Made by a program: the position numbers and the translations under genes
The notes under the pieces: generated by a model
The model's input: only the letters and a program-made list of their open reading frames with translations
The model's database searches: none
What the model was told of the DNA's origin: nothing
In this document: piece after piece, positions 1-8,172 of the stretch
Position numbering within the stretch: the stretch's first letter is position 1
Layout of the letters: each line of letters begins with the position of its first letter
From: Methyloprofundus sp.
GTDB taxonomy: Bacteria > Pseudomonadota > Gammaproteobacteria > Methylococcales > Methylomonadaceae
Direction of reading: 5' to 3'
Assembly (NCBI GenBank): GCA_030619185.1
Contig: JAUXBW010000029.1
Span: 1 to 12,325 of the forward strand
Length of the DNA stretch: 12,325 nucleotides

Positions 1-521
1 CGGATAGTGCAACGCGTTTGTGCTTGAATATACTCCAGCACAAGCAACTCATTCACTGCCAGTTCAATGGCTTTTTCTATATCACCCAGCCCCATGCGTA
101 CCCACGAATCATCTTGTAAATTAAGTAAATTCCTGGTGATTTGCTCGCTAATTGCCTTGTGATAGGTGGTTTTGATGTACTCGTTTATTTCAGGCAAAAT
201 TTCCATCTGCCTTTCAGCGTATTCTAATGTTGCCTGAAAACGTATATCCAACTGAGTATCTATGGTACAAAAACTATCATACAGTTGAACCTGATCACTA
301 ATCAGCCAATTCTCAACATCTAGCGGGTAAAGTGTATGATAAAAGCGCTTAATAAAGTTTTTGGGGCGCAAATACAGCTTCTGATACGGCCCAAAATCAC
401 TAAAAACCAGTTGCCGTTCTTCATCAAAATGAACATCCCACACCTCAGGGCTCTGCTCCTGCTCATTTTCCAGGTCACTGCCTATTAACCATTGTTCTAT
501 TTCAGTAGCTGAACTATTCAT
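1..521 (-). CDS. Hypothetical protein, 3' end off the left edge; weak SPFH/Band-7-like appearance
   Basis: An open frame starts with ATG at 521 (MNSSATEIEQWL...) and stays open for 173 codons to the left edge, so the C-terminus is missing. The start overlaps the end of the upstream gene by 8 bases (ATGAATAG), which suggests translational coupling and a shared function. The N-terminus is acidic and has no signal peptide or membrane segment. Around residues 85-173 the order is a beta-rich stretch (FCTIDTQLDIRFQATL), a long helix and a second amphipathic helix (DIEKAIELAVNELL). That order recalls SPFH/Band-7 domains, but I see no diagnostic motif, so this is inference only. The product is probably cytoplasmic or membrane-peripheral. 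I do not recognise the family with confidence. Confidence 0.7.
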   Translation of the reverse strand, partial: MNSSATEIEQWLIGSDLENEQEQSPEVWDVHFDEERQLVFSDFGPYQKLYLRPKNFIKRFYHTLYPLDVENWLISDQVQLYDSFCTIDTQLDIRFQATLEYAERQMEILPEINEYIKTTYHKAISEQITRNLLNLQDDSWVRMGLGDIEKAIELAVNELLVLEYIQAQTRCTI

Positions 522-1773
522 GTCTACTCATCTGATTAGCAAGTTTAGCCTGTGCACGTAACCTGGTAATCTTATCCCCCATTTTGGCAGCAATTAAAGG
601 GTATAAATTGGGGGCAAACTCGACTGTTCTATGGTCTATTTTTCTCAAGAATCCACGACTTAATAGCAAACCAACCGCAAACATTCTCGACCAATCAGAA
701 TAACGCCGCGCCCTCTCCATATCCGTCTTCTCAATGATCATTTCCAGCTCATCATTTTCGTTAATGCGAAACTGAGTAAACTGCCTCAGGCATTCAAAAA
801 CAAGCTCTTCTTCATCTAAAGTCAAAGGGCCTGGTGCGGTGAATTCCAGGCGATATGAGAGCAAAACAGTAAAAAAATCAACCATGGCCGCACAGCCAAA
901 AGCAAATAATGAAAACCTGTCCCACATCGCCAAACTCGGCTGCACATCCTCGGTAAATTGCTTATAGGTTAACAATAACGGTGGCTCTGGCAATGATTGA
1001 CCAAACTCACTGGATAAACGATTAACATTTAACTGCACATCGCGATAACTGGCCAGCAACGCATAATAAGCAACTTCAAGATTATCAGCCACATCCAGCT
1101 CCGCTAGCTTAGATTGCATTTTCTGCACACTTTGATCCAGGGCAAAAAACTCAATTTCCAATTCGGATAAAGACTGTTTTTTGGCTAAATAAACATCATT
1201 ATAACGCTGCCAGAATGGCCCCTCCCCGACTTGATTTCTGTATCCCGGATTGATATCGGGGTGAGTTCCAAAATAAGCCAGGGAAACTTCCTTGGATGCA
1301 TATTCAAGATCTGCACGTTTTTGTGCCAGTAATTTACTTTTAAAGGGCAAAACCTGATTGAGATAGGTTTTTAAATCCGTTCTGATATGGTTTAAACGCT
1401 CGATATGAATACTGCCTTTCTCGGAGATCTCGTAAAACTTAAAATACGAAAAAGAAACAGAGGCCAGTAAGGCAATCAATAATGAGCATAACACTGAAAA
1501 ATAGCGGCTACGATTTGCTTTCCAGTGTATACCTGCAAGCTCCAGTGAGCAGATAATAACGATGGATTGAATCGCTATTGTAATAACCAGGGCGATCCAC
1601 GGGGTTATGAAATGCGACATTCCATAAAATGTAGTAAACCCCGATGCGACACTTAACATCAGAACGATGGGAATCGTCCATATTCTTAACATGCCAACAA
1701 ATAAAGTCTGAATACGGTTAATAAAGTAACCTACGCCAGCCGCTTTTGTTTTTATTCTTTGTGCGCTATTCAT
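514..1773 (-). CDS. Four-TM membrane protein with large coiled-coil loop, unknown function
   Basis: This 419-residue protein has predicted membrane segments at about 31-51, 56-80, 91-112 and 285-308. A long, charged, helix-forming region (about 113-260) lies between TM3 and TM4. Positive charges in the N-terminus (RIKTK) and in the TM2-TM3 loop (HWKANRSR) place both in the cytoplasm. The coiled-coil loop would then be periplasmic and the C-terminal 110 residues cytoplasmic. That C-terminal part looks like a small helical or winged-helix-like domain (about 318-400). The topology resembles DUF4407-type proteins, but I cannot confirm homology. The gene ends inside the start of the next gene (8-base overlap), so the two probably form an operon. 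It lies 176 bases downstream of glmS and may have its own promoter. The SD before ATG 1773 is weak. Confidence 0.85.
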   Translation of the reverse strand: MNSAQRIKTKAAGVGYFINRIQTLFVGMLRIWTIPIVLMLSVASGFTTFYGMSHFITPWIALVITIAIQSIVIICSLELAGIHWKANRSRYFSVLCSLLIALLASVSFSYFKFYEISEKGSIHIERLNHIRTDLKTYLNQVLPFKSKLLAQKRADLEYASKEVSLAYFGTHPDINPGYRNQVGEGPFWQRYNDVYLAKKQSLSELEIEFFALDQSVQKMQSKLAELDVADNLEVAYYALLASYRDVQLNVNRLSSEFGQSLPEPPLLLTYKQFTEDVQPSLAMWDRFSLFAFGCAAMVDFFTVLLSYRLEFTAPGPLTLDEEELVFECLRQFTQFRINENDELEMIIEKTDMERARRYSDWSRMFAVGLLLSRGFLRKIDHRTVEFAPNLYPLIAAKMGDKITRLRAQAKLANQMSRHE

Positions 1774-1863
1774 TTTATCTGTGTTAAATGTACGATTGAT
1801 TGGGTTTACAGGTATATTTTCCAGCTCCCTAAGTATGCAAATGCCACTAGAAAAATTAGATTA

Positions 1864-1893
1864 CTTTTAACATATTACATTGTATTGAGTCAA
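1864..1893 (-). promoter_or_regulatory. Candidate sigma-70 promoter for the 419-residue membrane protein
   Basis: On the minus strand, TTGACT (1893-1888) is separated by 18 bases from TAAAAG (1869-1864). The leader to ATG 1773 would be about 85 nt. The -35 is good and the -10 is only moderate. The glmS-to-membrane-gene gap shows no convincing terminator, so read-through from glmUS is also possible. Confidence 0.3.
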
Positions 1894-1949
1894 AACTTAG
1901 AGTGTAAAAGTAAGGTCATTAAATCTACTACCCTGTGCTGGAATCAGGA

Positions 1950-3779
1950 CTATTCAACCGTCACAGATTTTGCTAAATTTCGTGGCTGATCTACATCCGT
2001 ACCTTTTAGAATGGCAACATGATAGGCAAGCAGTTGTAGTGGAATAACGTAAACAATCGGCGCAATAAAGTTATTAACCTTGGGAATTCTGACAAGTTGT
2101 ACATTTTCATCAGCTTCTGTGACAATTGATTCATCCAGAAAGACGATTAATTGTCCGCCCCTGGCACTGACTTCTTGAATATTTGACTTTAATTTTTCTA
2201 ATAAACTATTATTTGGGGCAACCGTAACCACTGGCATTTCAGCGTCTATCAATGCTAATGGCCCGTGCTTCAACTCGCCTGCCGGATAGGCTTCTGCATG
2301 AATATAGGAAATTTCTTTTAGCTTTAATGCTCCTTCCATTGCAATAGGGTAATGTGTACCTCTACCCAAAAATAAGGCATGATTTTTTTCAGCAAACTGT
2401 TCAGATAAGACCTTGATTTCATCATCAATCTGCAAAACGTCCTCAATGATACGCGGTAATTTAAACAGTTCTGCCGTAATCTCCTGCTCGGTTTCTGCGC
2501 TTAATGAAAACCGTCTTCCTAAGGCTATGACCAATAATAGGAGGGAAACTAGTTGTGTCGTAAACGCCTTGGTTGATGCGACACCAATTTCTGGACCAGC
2601 CCGGGTCATTAACACTAAATCTGACTCTCTGACCAGGGAGCTTTCCGGTACATTACAAATACTCAGCGCATATTTTGCACCCAGTCTTTTTGCTTCTATA
2701 AGCGCAGCAAGAGTATCAGCCGTTTCTCCTGATTGCGAGATGGTTACAATTAATGTATCTTCTGATAATACGGGTTTGCGGTAGCGAAACTCACTGGCAA
2801 CTTCGACCCGGCAAGGAATCCGGGCTAATTTTTCAAACCAGTATTGTGCCACTAACCCTGAATGAAAACTGGTTCCACAGGCTAATATCTGCACGGCTTT
2901 GATTTTATCAAATATTCCTGCAGCATTATGCCCAAAAGCATAATCTTGTAATTTATTATCTACAAACCGGCTCTCCAGAGTTTCCGTAATAGCATGAGGT
3001 TGTTCGTAAATTTCTTTGAGCATATAGTGGCGATATTCGCCTTTATCAACTGCATCAGCAGTGAGACTACTTTCTTTGACTGGGCGCTCAACAATGCGAT
3101 CTTGCTGATCATAAATAACCAGACTATCAATTTTTAGCTCAGCTACGTCGCCCTCTTCTAAAAAGATAAAGCGCTGAGTAACGGGTAACAATGCCGCGAC
3201 ATCCGAGGCGATAAAGTACTCCCCTATACCCACACCAATTACTAAGGGGCTTCCTTTGCGGCAAGTAACCAGCGTATTTTCATCATCTCTACTTAATACG
3301 CCTAATGCATAAGCACCCTCCAGAAGTTTAAGCGTATTTTTGACTGCCTGTACCAAACTATCCGTTTGCTCCAGTTCATGATAAACCTGATGTGCGATAA
3401 CTTCAGTATCAGTTTCTGAACTAAACTGATAGCCTTGCTCTTTTTGCTTGTCACGTAATTCCTGGTGATTTTCAATAATGCCATTATGTACCACAGCCAC
3501 TTTTTTATTACACACATGCGGATGAGCATTCTGAGTGCTAGGTTTTCCATGCGTAGCCCAGCGAGTATGAGCAATACCTATATTTCCAGTAAAGGGTTCT
3601 GCGGCCAGTAAGTCTTCCAGGCCTTTAACTTTGCCAATTTGTCGTTGCCGATGAATTTTGTTATCGGCAACGACAGCTAAGCCTGCTGAATCGTATCCGC
3701 GATATTCCAGCCGCTTTAAACCCTCAATTAAAATGGGGACAACATTTCTTTGTGCAATTCCACCGACTATGCCACACAT
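1950..3779 (-). CDS. glmS: Glutamine--fructose-6-phosphate aminotransferase (isomerizing)
   Basis: GlmS makes glucosamine-6-phosphate from fructose-6-phosphate and glutamine, the committed step to UDP-GlcNAc for peptidoglycan and LPS. It is cytoplasmic. The 609 residues match the usual bacterial length. It begins MCGIVGG, with Cys2 as the N-terminal nucleophile of the class II glutaminase domain (about 2-240), and HTRWATHG lies at 71-78. Two SIS domains follow (about 290-425 and 460-595). They carry CGTSFHSG (301-308), SQSGETADT (348-356), STKAFTTQL (402-410), the [20 protein letters not shown] region with Glu489 and His505, and the C-terminal [15 protein letters not shown] with Lys604. All expected catalytic residues are present. 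The start lies one base after the glmU stop, with an AAAGGAG SD inside the glmU 3' end, so the two genes are co-transcribed and probably coupled. I saw no glmS-ribozyme-like element. Confidence 0.98.
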   Translation of the reverse strand: MCGIVGGIAQRNVVPILIEGLKRLEYRGYDSAGLAVVADNKIHRQRQIGKVKGLEDLLAAEPFTGNIGIAHTRWATHGKPSTQNAHPHVCNKKVAVVHNGIIENHQELRDKQKEQGYQFSSETDTEVIAHQVYHELEQTDSLVQAVKNTLKLLEGAYALGVLSRDDENTLVTCRKGSPLVIGVGIGEYFIASDVAALLPVTQRFIFLEEGDVAELKIDSLVIYDQQDRIVERPVKESSLTADAVDKGEYRHYMLKEIYEQPHAITETLESRFVDNKLQDYAFGHNAAGIFDKIKAVQILACGTSFHSGLVAQYWFEKLARIPCRVEVASEFRYRKPVLSEDTLIVTISQSGETADTLAALIEAKRLGAKYALSICNVPESSLVRESDLVLMTRAGPEIGVASTKAFTTQLVSLLLLVIALGRRFSLSAETEQEITAELFKLPRIIEDVLQIDDEIKVLSEQFAEKNHALFLGRGTHYPIAMEGALKLKEISYIHAEAYPAGELKHGPLALIDAEMPVVTVAPNNSLLEKLKSNIQEVSARGGQLIVFLDESIVTEADENVQLVRIPKVNNFIAPIVYVIPLQLLAYHVAILKGTDVDQPRNLAKSVTVE

Positions 3780-3780
3780 A

Positions 3781-5151
3781 TTATTGCTCCTTTTTTACCG
3801 GTCTTTGCCAGCTTTGAATACTCATTTGTCGGGATCTCGTTAAGGTTAGTTGTTCATCCGGGGTATTTTTGGTGATGGTTGAACCGGCCCCAATAGTTGC
3901 ATTTTTACCTACTGTTACCGGTGCTATAAGCTGTGTATCCGAGCCAATAAATGCGCCGTCTTCTATAACTGTACGGAACTTATTAACACCATCATAATTA
4001 CAGGTAATCGTACCCGCACCGATATTAACCTTGCTACCTATCGTTGCATCCCCTATATAGCTTAAGTGATTTATTTTGCTACCTTTAGCGACAGTTGATT
4101 TTTTTATTTCCACAAAGTTACCTATATGCACCTGCTCAGATAGCTCTGCCTGTGGGCGTAATCTTGCAAAAGGACCTATCCTGCTTCCTGCACCAACAAC
4201 AGCATTATCTATAATACAGTTGGCTAAAATTTCAACATCATCGGCAATAATTGAATTATTTATGATGCTATTTGCACCAATGATGACATTATTACCGATA
4301 CTGTTATCCCCTTCAAAAATAACATTGATATCCACCGATATATCTTGCCCTAGTGCAGTGAATGTGCCACGACAGTCAACTCTCGCAGGGTCTAGCAAAG
4401 TAACCCCTACCTCCATCAACCTGTCAGCCTGGCTACTTTGGTACACTCGTTCAAGATGGCTAAGTTGTTTGCGATTATTGATGCCTAACACTTCATCTAT
4501 TGTTTCTGGCTGACTGGTTTTTACTTTCACGCCATCATTCACAGCCATTTCTATCACATCAGTCAGGTAAAATTCCTGTTGTGCGTTGCTATTATCCAGT
4601 CGCCTAACCCAGCTTTTTAATTGTTCACCTCTGACTGCGAGGATCCCGGTATTGACTTCGTTAATCTGTAGTTCTTGCTGCGTTGCATCTTTTTGTTCGA
4701 CTATTTTTAGCACACTGCCTGAGGTATCACGTATGATGCGTCCATAACCCGTTGGGTCATCAAGGTTAACCGTTAATAGTGCTATAGTTTGCTGGCTAAC
4801 ATTTGCAAGCAAACTATCAATAGACTGCTTACTTAATAAAGGCACATCACCATATAAAATAAGTACGGTATCTTCATTTTCCATCAAACTATCAGCCTGC
4901 AGTACAGCATGACCTGTACCCAATTGTTCCTTTTGCTCAATCCATTGCACATCAAGCCTGGACAATGTTTGTTTAACTCGCTCACCGCCATGGCCATAAA
5001 TAATGATAATTTCATTGCCATCAATCCGCTTACTCGTATCATATACATGTTGTAATAGACTACGATTAGCAAGCTTATGTAATACTTTTGGCTGTGCAGA
5101 ACGCATGCGCGTACCCTGCCCAGCGGCTAATATGATGGTTTTTACAGTCAT
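3781..5151 (-). CDS. glmU: Bifunctional UDP-GlcNAc pyrophosphorylase / glucosamine-1-phosphate acetyltransferase
   Basis: GlmU acetylates glucosamine-1-phosphate and then couples GlcNAc-1-P to UTP, giving UDP-GlcNAc. It is cytoplasmic and normally a trimer. The 456 residues match the family. The uridylyltransferase domain (about 1-228) carries LAAGQGTRM (8-16), Lys22, GTGHAV (78-83) and YGDVPL (100-105). After a linker helix, the C-terminal left-handed beta-helix has many hexapeptide repeats (about 250-435). It includes [10 protein letters not shown] (324-333), NHLSYIGDA (361-369) with the expected catalytic His362, and [11 protein letters not shown] (378-388). The ATG at 5151 is supported by AAAGGA six bases upstream. 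It is the first gene of a two-gene operon with glmS. The atp operon, which often precedes glmU in gammaproteobacteria, is absent here, and a channel gene lies upstream instead. Confidence 0.98.
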   Translation of the reverse strand: MTVKTIILAAGQGTRMRSAQPKVLHKLANRSLLQHVYDTSKRIDGNEIIIIYGHGGERVKQTLSRLDVQWIEQKEQLGTGHAVLQADSLMENEDTVLILYGDVPLLSKQSIDSLLANVSQQTIALLTVNLDDPTGYGRIIRDTSGSVLKIVEQKDATQQELQINEVNTGILAVRGEQLKSWVRRLDNSNAQQEFYLTDVIEMAVNDGVKVKTSQPETIDEVLGINNRKQLSHLERVYQSSQADRLMEVGVTLLDPARVDCRGTFTALGQDISVDINVIFEGDNSIGNNVIIGANSIINNSIIADDVEILANCIIDNAVVGAGSRIGPFARLRPQAELSEQVHIGNFVEIKKSTVAKGSKINHLSYIGDATIGSKVNIGAGTITCNYDGVNKFRTVIEDGAFIGSDTQLIAPVTVGKNATIGAGSTITKNTPDEQLTLTRSRQMSIQSWQRPVKKEQ

Positions 5152-5192
5152 ACCTTGTCCTTTGTCCCTGTGATTTTATTGATTTATGTATT

Positions 5193-5268
5193 GCGCGTCG
5201 GCTTAACTGCGTAATGGGCGTTGATCATACTGGATTAAAAATTGAAAGGTGTTAAGACGCGCATCAAC
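5193..5268 (-). promoter_or_regulatory. Structured 5' leader of glmU with interleaved inverted repeats
   Basis: Read on the minus strand, GCGCGTCTTAAC (5262-5251) can pair with GTTAAG-CCG-ACGCGC (5207-5193): 12 base pairs with a 3-nt bulge. GTTGAT (5268-5263), directly adjacent, can pair with ATCAAC (5225-5220). The two pairings are interleaved, so the RNA could form alternative hairpins or a pseudoknot. The element begins about 14 nt after the inferred start site and ends about 40 nt before the glmU ATG. A regulatory role is inferred from position and structure only. I do not recognise a known riboswitch. Confidence 0.4.
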
Positions 5269-5288
5269 TAAGGCAATCTCAATGAAAA

Positions 5289-5297
5289 AGTATATCA
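5289..5297 (-). promoter_or_regulatory. Extended -10 promoter of glmU-glmS
   Basis: TGATATACT on the minus strand combines a TGn extension with a near-consensus -10 (TATACT, 5294-5289). The hexamer 17 bases upstream is poor, which is common for extended -10 promoters. Transcription would start near 5282 and give a leader of about 130 nt. Confidence 0.45.
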
Positions 5298-5339
5298 TAA
5301 AGTTCATTCAAAGTTGCTGTGGTAGGGATAGATGGGGGA

Positions 5340-5388
5340 GTCATCAAGAAAAAAGATGACCTAAACCAAACCAGTTCCCGTTGGTTTA
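5340..5388 (-). terminator. Possible weak terminator after the MscS-family gene
   Basis: On the minus strand, 40 bases after the channel stop codon, TAAACCAA and TTGGTTTA (5388-5381 and 5369-5362) form an 8-bp stem with an 11-base loop. A second inverted repeat (GATGAC/GTCATC, 5360-5340) has TTTTTT in its loop. The stems are AT-rich, so termination would be weak. Confidence 0.35.
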
Positions 5389-5426
5389 CGATAGCAAATA
5401 GTTATAAATTCTGAGCAGGATGTTAT

Positions 5427-7511
5427 TTACTCAGTATTTAGTACAACCCCTAGAGTTGGTGAAGCTAATGCTATACCATGCTCACCCAGGCAACTGAGAA
5501 TGCCTATTCTCAAATCACTTTCTATCGATAGTTTTTCCTCAGGATTTGGCACCCGCAACCAATAGTAAAGTTTAAAAAGCAGGTAACCATTATCAGCATT
5601 AAACTCCTCAAGATAGGCTTTAGGACTCTTCTCGGGCAATACTTTTGGGTGATCAATTGCGATTTTGGTAAGCAAATTGATCACTTTGTTAATGTCAACA
5701 TCGAAGCCCACTTTAACCGAAATATCAGCTTTGATAATATCGCTCTCTAGAGTCCAGTTAACCACATTCTCTTCAAGAAATTTACTGTTAGGAACCAGCA
5801 TGTCAGTGTTGGAAAAAGTTGTAATTTGAACATTCCTTAAGCCAATTCTTTTTACTAGTCCCTGTGTTTTATCGACCTCAACCATGTCGCCGACCTGTAT
5901 AGAACGCTCAATAAGAAGAATAATGCCACTCAAAAAATTATTGAGGATTTTTTGCGAGCCAATACCAGCAGCAATCGCCAATGCCCCCCCGAAGAGAGCA
6001 AAAACAGCGAGGGGAATACCAGCACTGGAGATGGCTACAAATAGCAATATAAACAATAGCAAGTAGTAGAGAAGGTGAGAAATCATAAAGGCAGCCCCTT
6101 CACTTATGCGCACCTTCAGTAACATATTAAATAATAATTTTAAGAATACAAGCCGTGTCAGATAGACGGCAACAGCAAAAAAAACAATCGCCATGAAGAC
6201 TTTTCTTACTGTAATCATTTGGTCATGTACTACCGCTATTTCAAATGACCACAACGCATTAAAAGTATTTACCAGTTTCTCCTTAAAATAGAATAATTGA
6301 CGAGTATGTTGAATGGTTTCCAAATCTGCCAAATAAGTGTTAAGAAGTTGGCTTAATGAACGCAGGCTTTTGAATGCCAACTCCTGATTAAACAAAATGG
6401 TTTTTTCCAGCGCAATTTCTTTTTTATGAGCCTTCTCCCCTGGTAATTCACTAACATTAGCAATGCCTTTTTGTCCTTCAGTACGCAACTCCTTGACTTG
6501 AACAAGTTTATCCAGTTCTTCTTGCTCAAGTAGGGCTTGCTGCTTGCTGTTAATAATCTTTTGCACATCAAACTGGCTAAGATAGAGTGCCCGCCGTTCT
6601 TCCCATATGGTTCGCTCTTTAGGGAGATAGGCAATGGACTCGTTCAATAGGTCACGCAACGACTCAAGGCGTTGTACGTAAATTTGCTGTTCCTTGGTTT
6701 TATGGTGCTCTCTTTTAATCGCTTTCTGGATAAAGATTAAAGCATTCTTTAGTTCTTTTTCTCTGTCTGTGATACTACCCAAGTATTTGTTGTAATCATC
6801 CATTGAAAAAACCACCTGGCTTTCAACTTTTGGCAACCATTTAGACCAGCGGTCGATATTTCGTCGAGCTAATTTAAGTTTATTATTAGTCAAACGAGCA
6901 TCTAGCCGGGAAGCAATATATACTTCTTTAGCAACCTGAAAAGCTAGCTTTGCATTGAGTTTTTCCTCTACCGTCGCACCCTCTTCATTGAGTTTATGGA
7001 GTATGCGTGCGCTATCGGTATAAGCTTTTTGGTTCATCTTTATTCGATGTTGTACTGCTTTTATTTCCTGCTCTATTAACGCATAGGACGTATTAAAGCT
7101 ACGATATTTTTGACGGACATGATCTAAATAATTGATAGAGAAAGGTGGGGAGTCGGGGGGGATATCAATGGACTCGGGAGTGAGTGTATGTTGTTCTGAT
7201 TCAACCCGGGTTATCTCCATCTCTAACAGCTCAGTAACTCTCTGCCACTGAGCATGTCTTTTGATCATCGCATTATTACCTTCCTCAGGGGTTATTGAGG
7301 CTTTTTCTTTGGCTATTTTGAGTCGAGACTGGATAGCCTTAAGTGTCATCTCCTGGGTAAGTGGGTCTTGTTGCTTCTGAGAAGATTCATTCGCTGGCAA
7401 CGGTACCATTTCCTGAGCTTGTGCTGCCATCACTGTAAAAATGCTCAAAAGTGTCCATATTGCTGCGCTCAGGCTTATGGTGTATCGGTGTAATTGTCCT
7501 GTTTTTATAAT
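5427..7511 (-). CDS. MscS-family mechanosensitive channel with periplasmic coiled-coil domain; probable AUU start
   Basis: This is a tension-gated inner-membrane channel that would release solutes on osmotic downshock. Counting from an ATT at 7511 gives 694 residues. A Sec signal peptide (KTGQLHRYT, then hydrophobic ISLSAAIWTLLSIFTVMA, cleavage near AQA-QE) is followed by about 390 residues of charged helix, probably a periplasmic coiled coil as in MscK-type proteins. Next come TM segments (about 434-454 and 475-497) and the pore helix region GGALAIAAGIGSQKILNNF. The MscS beta domain includes IQVGDMVEV, GLVKRIGLRNV, DMLVPNSKF and NWTLESD, and an alpha/beta C-terminus follows. No ATG, GTG or TTG precedes the signal peptide after the in-frame TAG near 7572. 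AAAAGGAG lies just ahead of ATT/ATA codons. The TTG at 7448 is an alternative start, but it would remove the positive n-region. Confidence 0.88.
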   Translation of the reverse strand: MIKTGQLHRYTISLSAAIWTLLSIFTVMAAQAQEMVPLPANESSQKQQDPLTQEMTLKAIQSRLKIAKEKASITPEEGNNAMIKRHAQWQRVTELLEMEITRVESEQHTLTPESIDIPPDSPPFSINYLDHVRQKYRSFNTSYALIEQEIKAVQHRIKMNQKAYTDSARILHKLNEEGATVEEKLNAKLAFQVAKEVYIASRLDARLTNNKLKLARRNIDRWSKWLPKVESQVVFSMDDYNKYLGSITDREKELKNALIFIQKAIKREHHKTKEQQIYVQRLESLRDLLNESIAYLPKERTIWEERRALYLSQFDVQKIINSKQQALLEQEELDKLVQVKELRTEGQKGIANVSELPGEKAHKKEIALEKTILFNQELAFKSLRSLSQLLNTYLADLETIQHTRQLFYFKEKLVNTFNALWSFEIAVVHDQMITVRKVFMAIVFFAVAVYLTRLVFLKLLFNMLLKVRISEGAAFMISHLLYYLLLFILLFVAISSAGIPLAVFALFGGALAIAAGIGSQKILNNFLSGIILLIERSIQVGDMVEVDKTQGLVKRIGLRNVQITTFSNTDMLVPNSKFLEENVVNWTLESDIIKADISVKVGFDVDINKVINLLTKIAIDHPKVLPEKSPKAYLEEFNADNGYLLFKLYYWLRVPNPEEKLSIESDLRIGILSCLGEHGIALASPTLGVVLNTE

Positions 7512-7521
7512 TTTTCTCCTT
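7508..7521 (-). promoter_or_regulatory. Ribosome binding site deciding the channel start
   Basis: On the minus strand, AAAAGGAG is followed by AAAA and then ATT (7511-7509) and ATA (7508-7506). The spacing fits initiation at one of these two codons. It does not fit the TTG at 7448, which lies about 65 bases further on with no SD of its own. Both ATT and ATA are non-standard starts. Confidence 0.5.
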
Positions 7522-7570
7522 TTGTCGGTTTGTTTCTCACATTGTTGTGCGAGATGATTTTTTGATGTTT

Positions 7571-7599
7571 GCTATATCCAGCTGATATGAAATAGTTAA
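7571..7599 (-). promoter_or_regulatory. Candidate promoter of the MscS-family gene
   Basis: On the minus strand, TTAACT (7599-7594) and TATAGC (7576-7571) are 17 bases apart, each matching 4 of 6 consensus positions. Transcription would start near 7564, leaving a leader of about 50 nt. The leader contains a small hairpin (TCTCGCAC...GTGAGA, 7553-7534) just ahead of the SD. Confidence 0.3.
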
Positions 7600-7609
7600 G
7601 GGAGGGGAA

Positions 7610-7696
7610 ATGTCATTATTTTTTAATAAAGCAAATATCATGCCGTTCACTGCAGCTGATGTTTTTAGGATAATGAAAGCATCTGTGCGATGTTAG
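7610..7696 (+). CDS. Possible 28-residue small ORF
   Basis: ATG at 7610 follows a strong purine run, GGGAGGGGAA. The ORF encodes 28 residues (MSLFFNKANIMPF...) and ends with TAG at 7694-7696. It overlaps nothing else on the plus strand, but it lies over the divergent channel promoter region. The only support is the SD and the open frame. I recognise no family, and it may be chance. Confidence 0.18.
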   Translation: MSLFFNKANIMPFTAADVFRIMKASVRC

Positions 7697-8123
7697 AATG
7701 TCACTGATTAGCAACAGCCCGGCATCTATAAACAACCTAATACCTTGATTTATATTATATATTTACTGTCTTTAGAGGCAGACAACAACCCAAAGTAGTG
7801 GATTATTCGGTAGGTGATATTTAACGATATGTTGGGTAGGAGCGGTCTTTAGCCGCGAGCTTAAACATGTGCCTGCCTATTCGCGGCTAAATAGACAATG
7901 ACTGCGACTAATAGCAGCTTAAAAACCCAGGCAGGCTCAGAGTTATAATTCAGTACTGCACCAGATTATTTTCAATATTGCACCACAAAACCAGGTAAAT
8001 ATACCCCCCTGTAAATCAACAACTTAAAACAACGCATTAATTCTTTGTCATCCTGCCATCATGTTTATTGCATGAGGCCAAATAATAATGAAATACTGTA
8101 TTACCAGAACGTTACAAAAAAGT
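7697..8123. other. Gene-poor intergenic stretch
   Basis: I see no credible gene here. It holds an AT-rich run (about 7745-7775), the REP-like inverted pair at 7836-7936 and a direct repeat of TGCACCA-like units (about 7958 and 7979). A small ORF near 8088 (14 codons) has no support. A small RNA could be encoded here, but nothing in the sequence proves it. Confidence 0.5.
7836..7936. repeat. REP-like inverted repeat pair
   Basis: The unit GTAGGAGCGGTCTTTAGCCGCG (7836-7857) resembles the GTAGGAGCGG...CCGCGA REP elements common in gammaproteobacteria. Its 3' part GTCTTTAGCCGCGA (7845-7858) is inverted 22 bases later as TCGCGGCTAAATAGAC (7881-7896). An overlapping inverted repeat, GCCTGCCT (7871-7878) and AGGCAGGC (7929-7936), extends the structure. 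The layout is BIME-like, with two REPs facing each other. Such elements are usually moved by RAYT (TnpA-REP) proteins encoded elsewhere. Confidence 0.6.
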
Positions 8124-8124
8124 C

Positions 8125-8153
8125 TTGACACATAACAAGAGAAATGGAAACAT
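8125..8153 (+). promoter_or_regulatory. Candidate promoter of the SYLF lipoprotein gene
   Basis: A perfect TTGACA (8125-8130) lies 17 bases upstream of AAACAT (8148-8153), a poor -10. A TATATT at 8158-8163 is a better hexamer but sits 27 bases away. The -35 is convincing; the -10 may depend on an activator or on another sigma factor. Confidence 0.3.
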
Positions 8154-8172
8154 GGGCTATATTTTTCAATTA

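Noticed and set aside
1780-1950. glmS ribozyme or terminator in the flanks of glmS
   Set aside because: The glmS 5' side is a one-base junction with glmU, leaving no room for a ribozyme; the 3' gap has only 4-6 bp stems without a T-run.
1759-1989. A 76-codon plus-strand ORF across the glmS downstream gap
   Set aside because: It overlaps both flanking minus-strand genes, has no SD and encodes nothing recognisable.
2413-2784. A 123-codon plus-strand ORF opposite glmS
   Set aside because: It lies wholly within the certain glmS gene on the other strand, with no SD or recognisable protein features.
4076-4513. A 145-codon plus-strand ORF opposite glmU
   Set aside because: It is antisense to the hexapeptide-repeat region of glmU; repetitive codons there keep the opposite frame open.
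5340-5360. GTCATC...GATGAC as an independent regulatory hairpin
   Set aside because: It is only 6 bp with an A/T loop; it is better treated as part of the weak terminator region after the channel gene.
7955-7990. Two TGCACCA-like units as an NtrC or sigma-54 site
   Set aside because: They are direct rather than inverted repeats, spaced about 21 bases, with no TGGCAC-N5-TTGC element.
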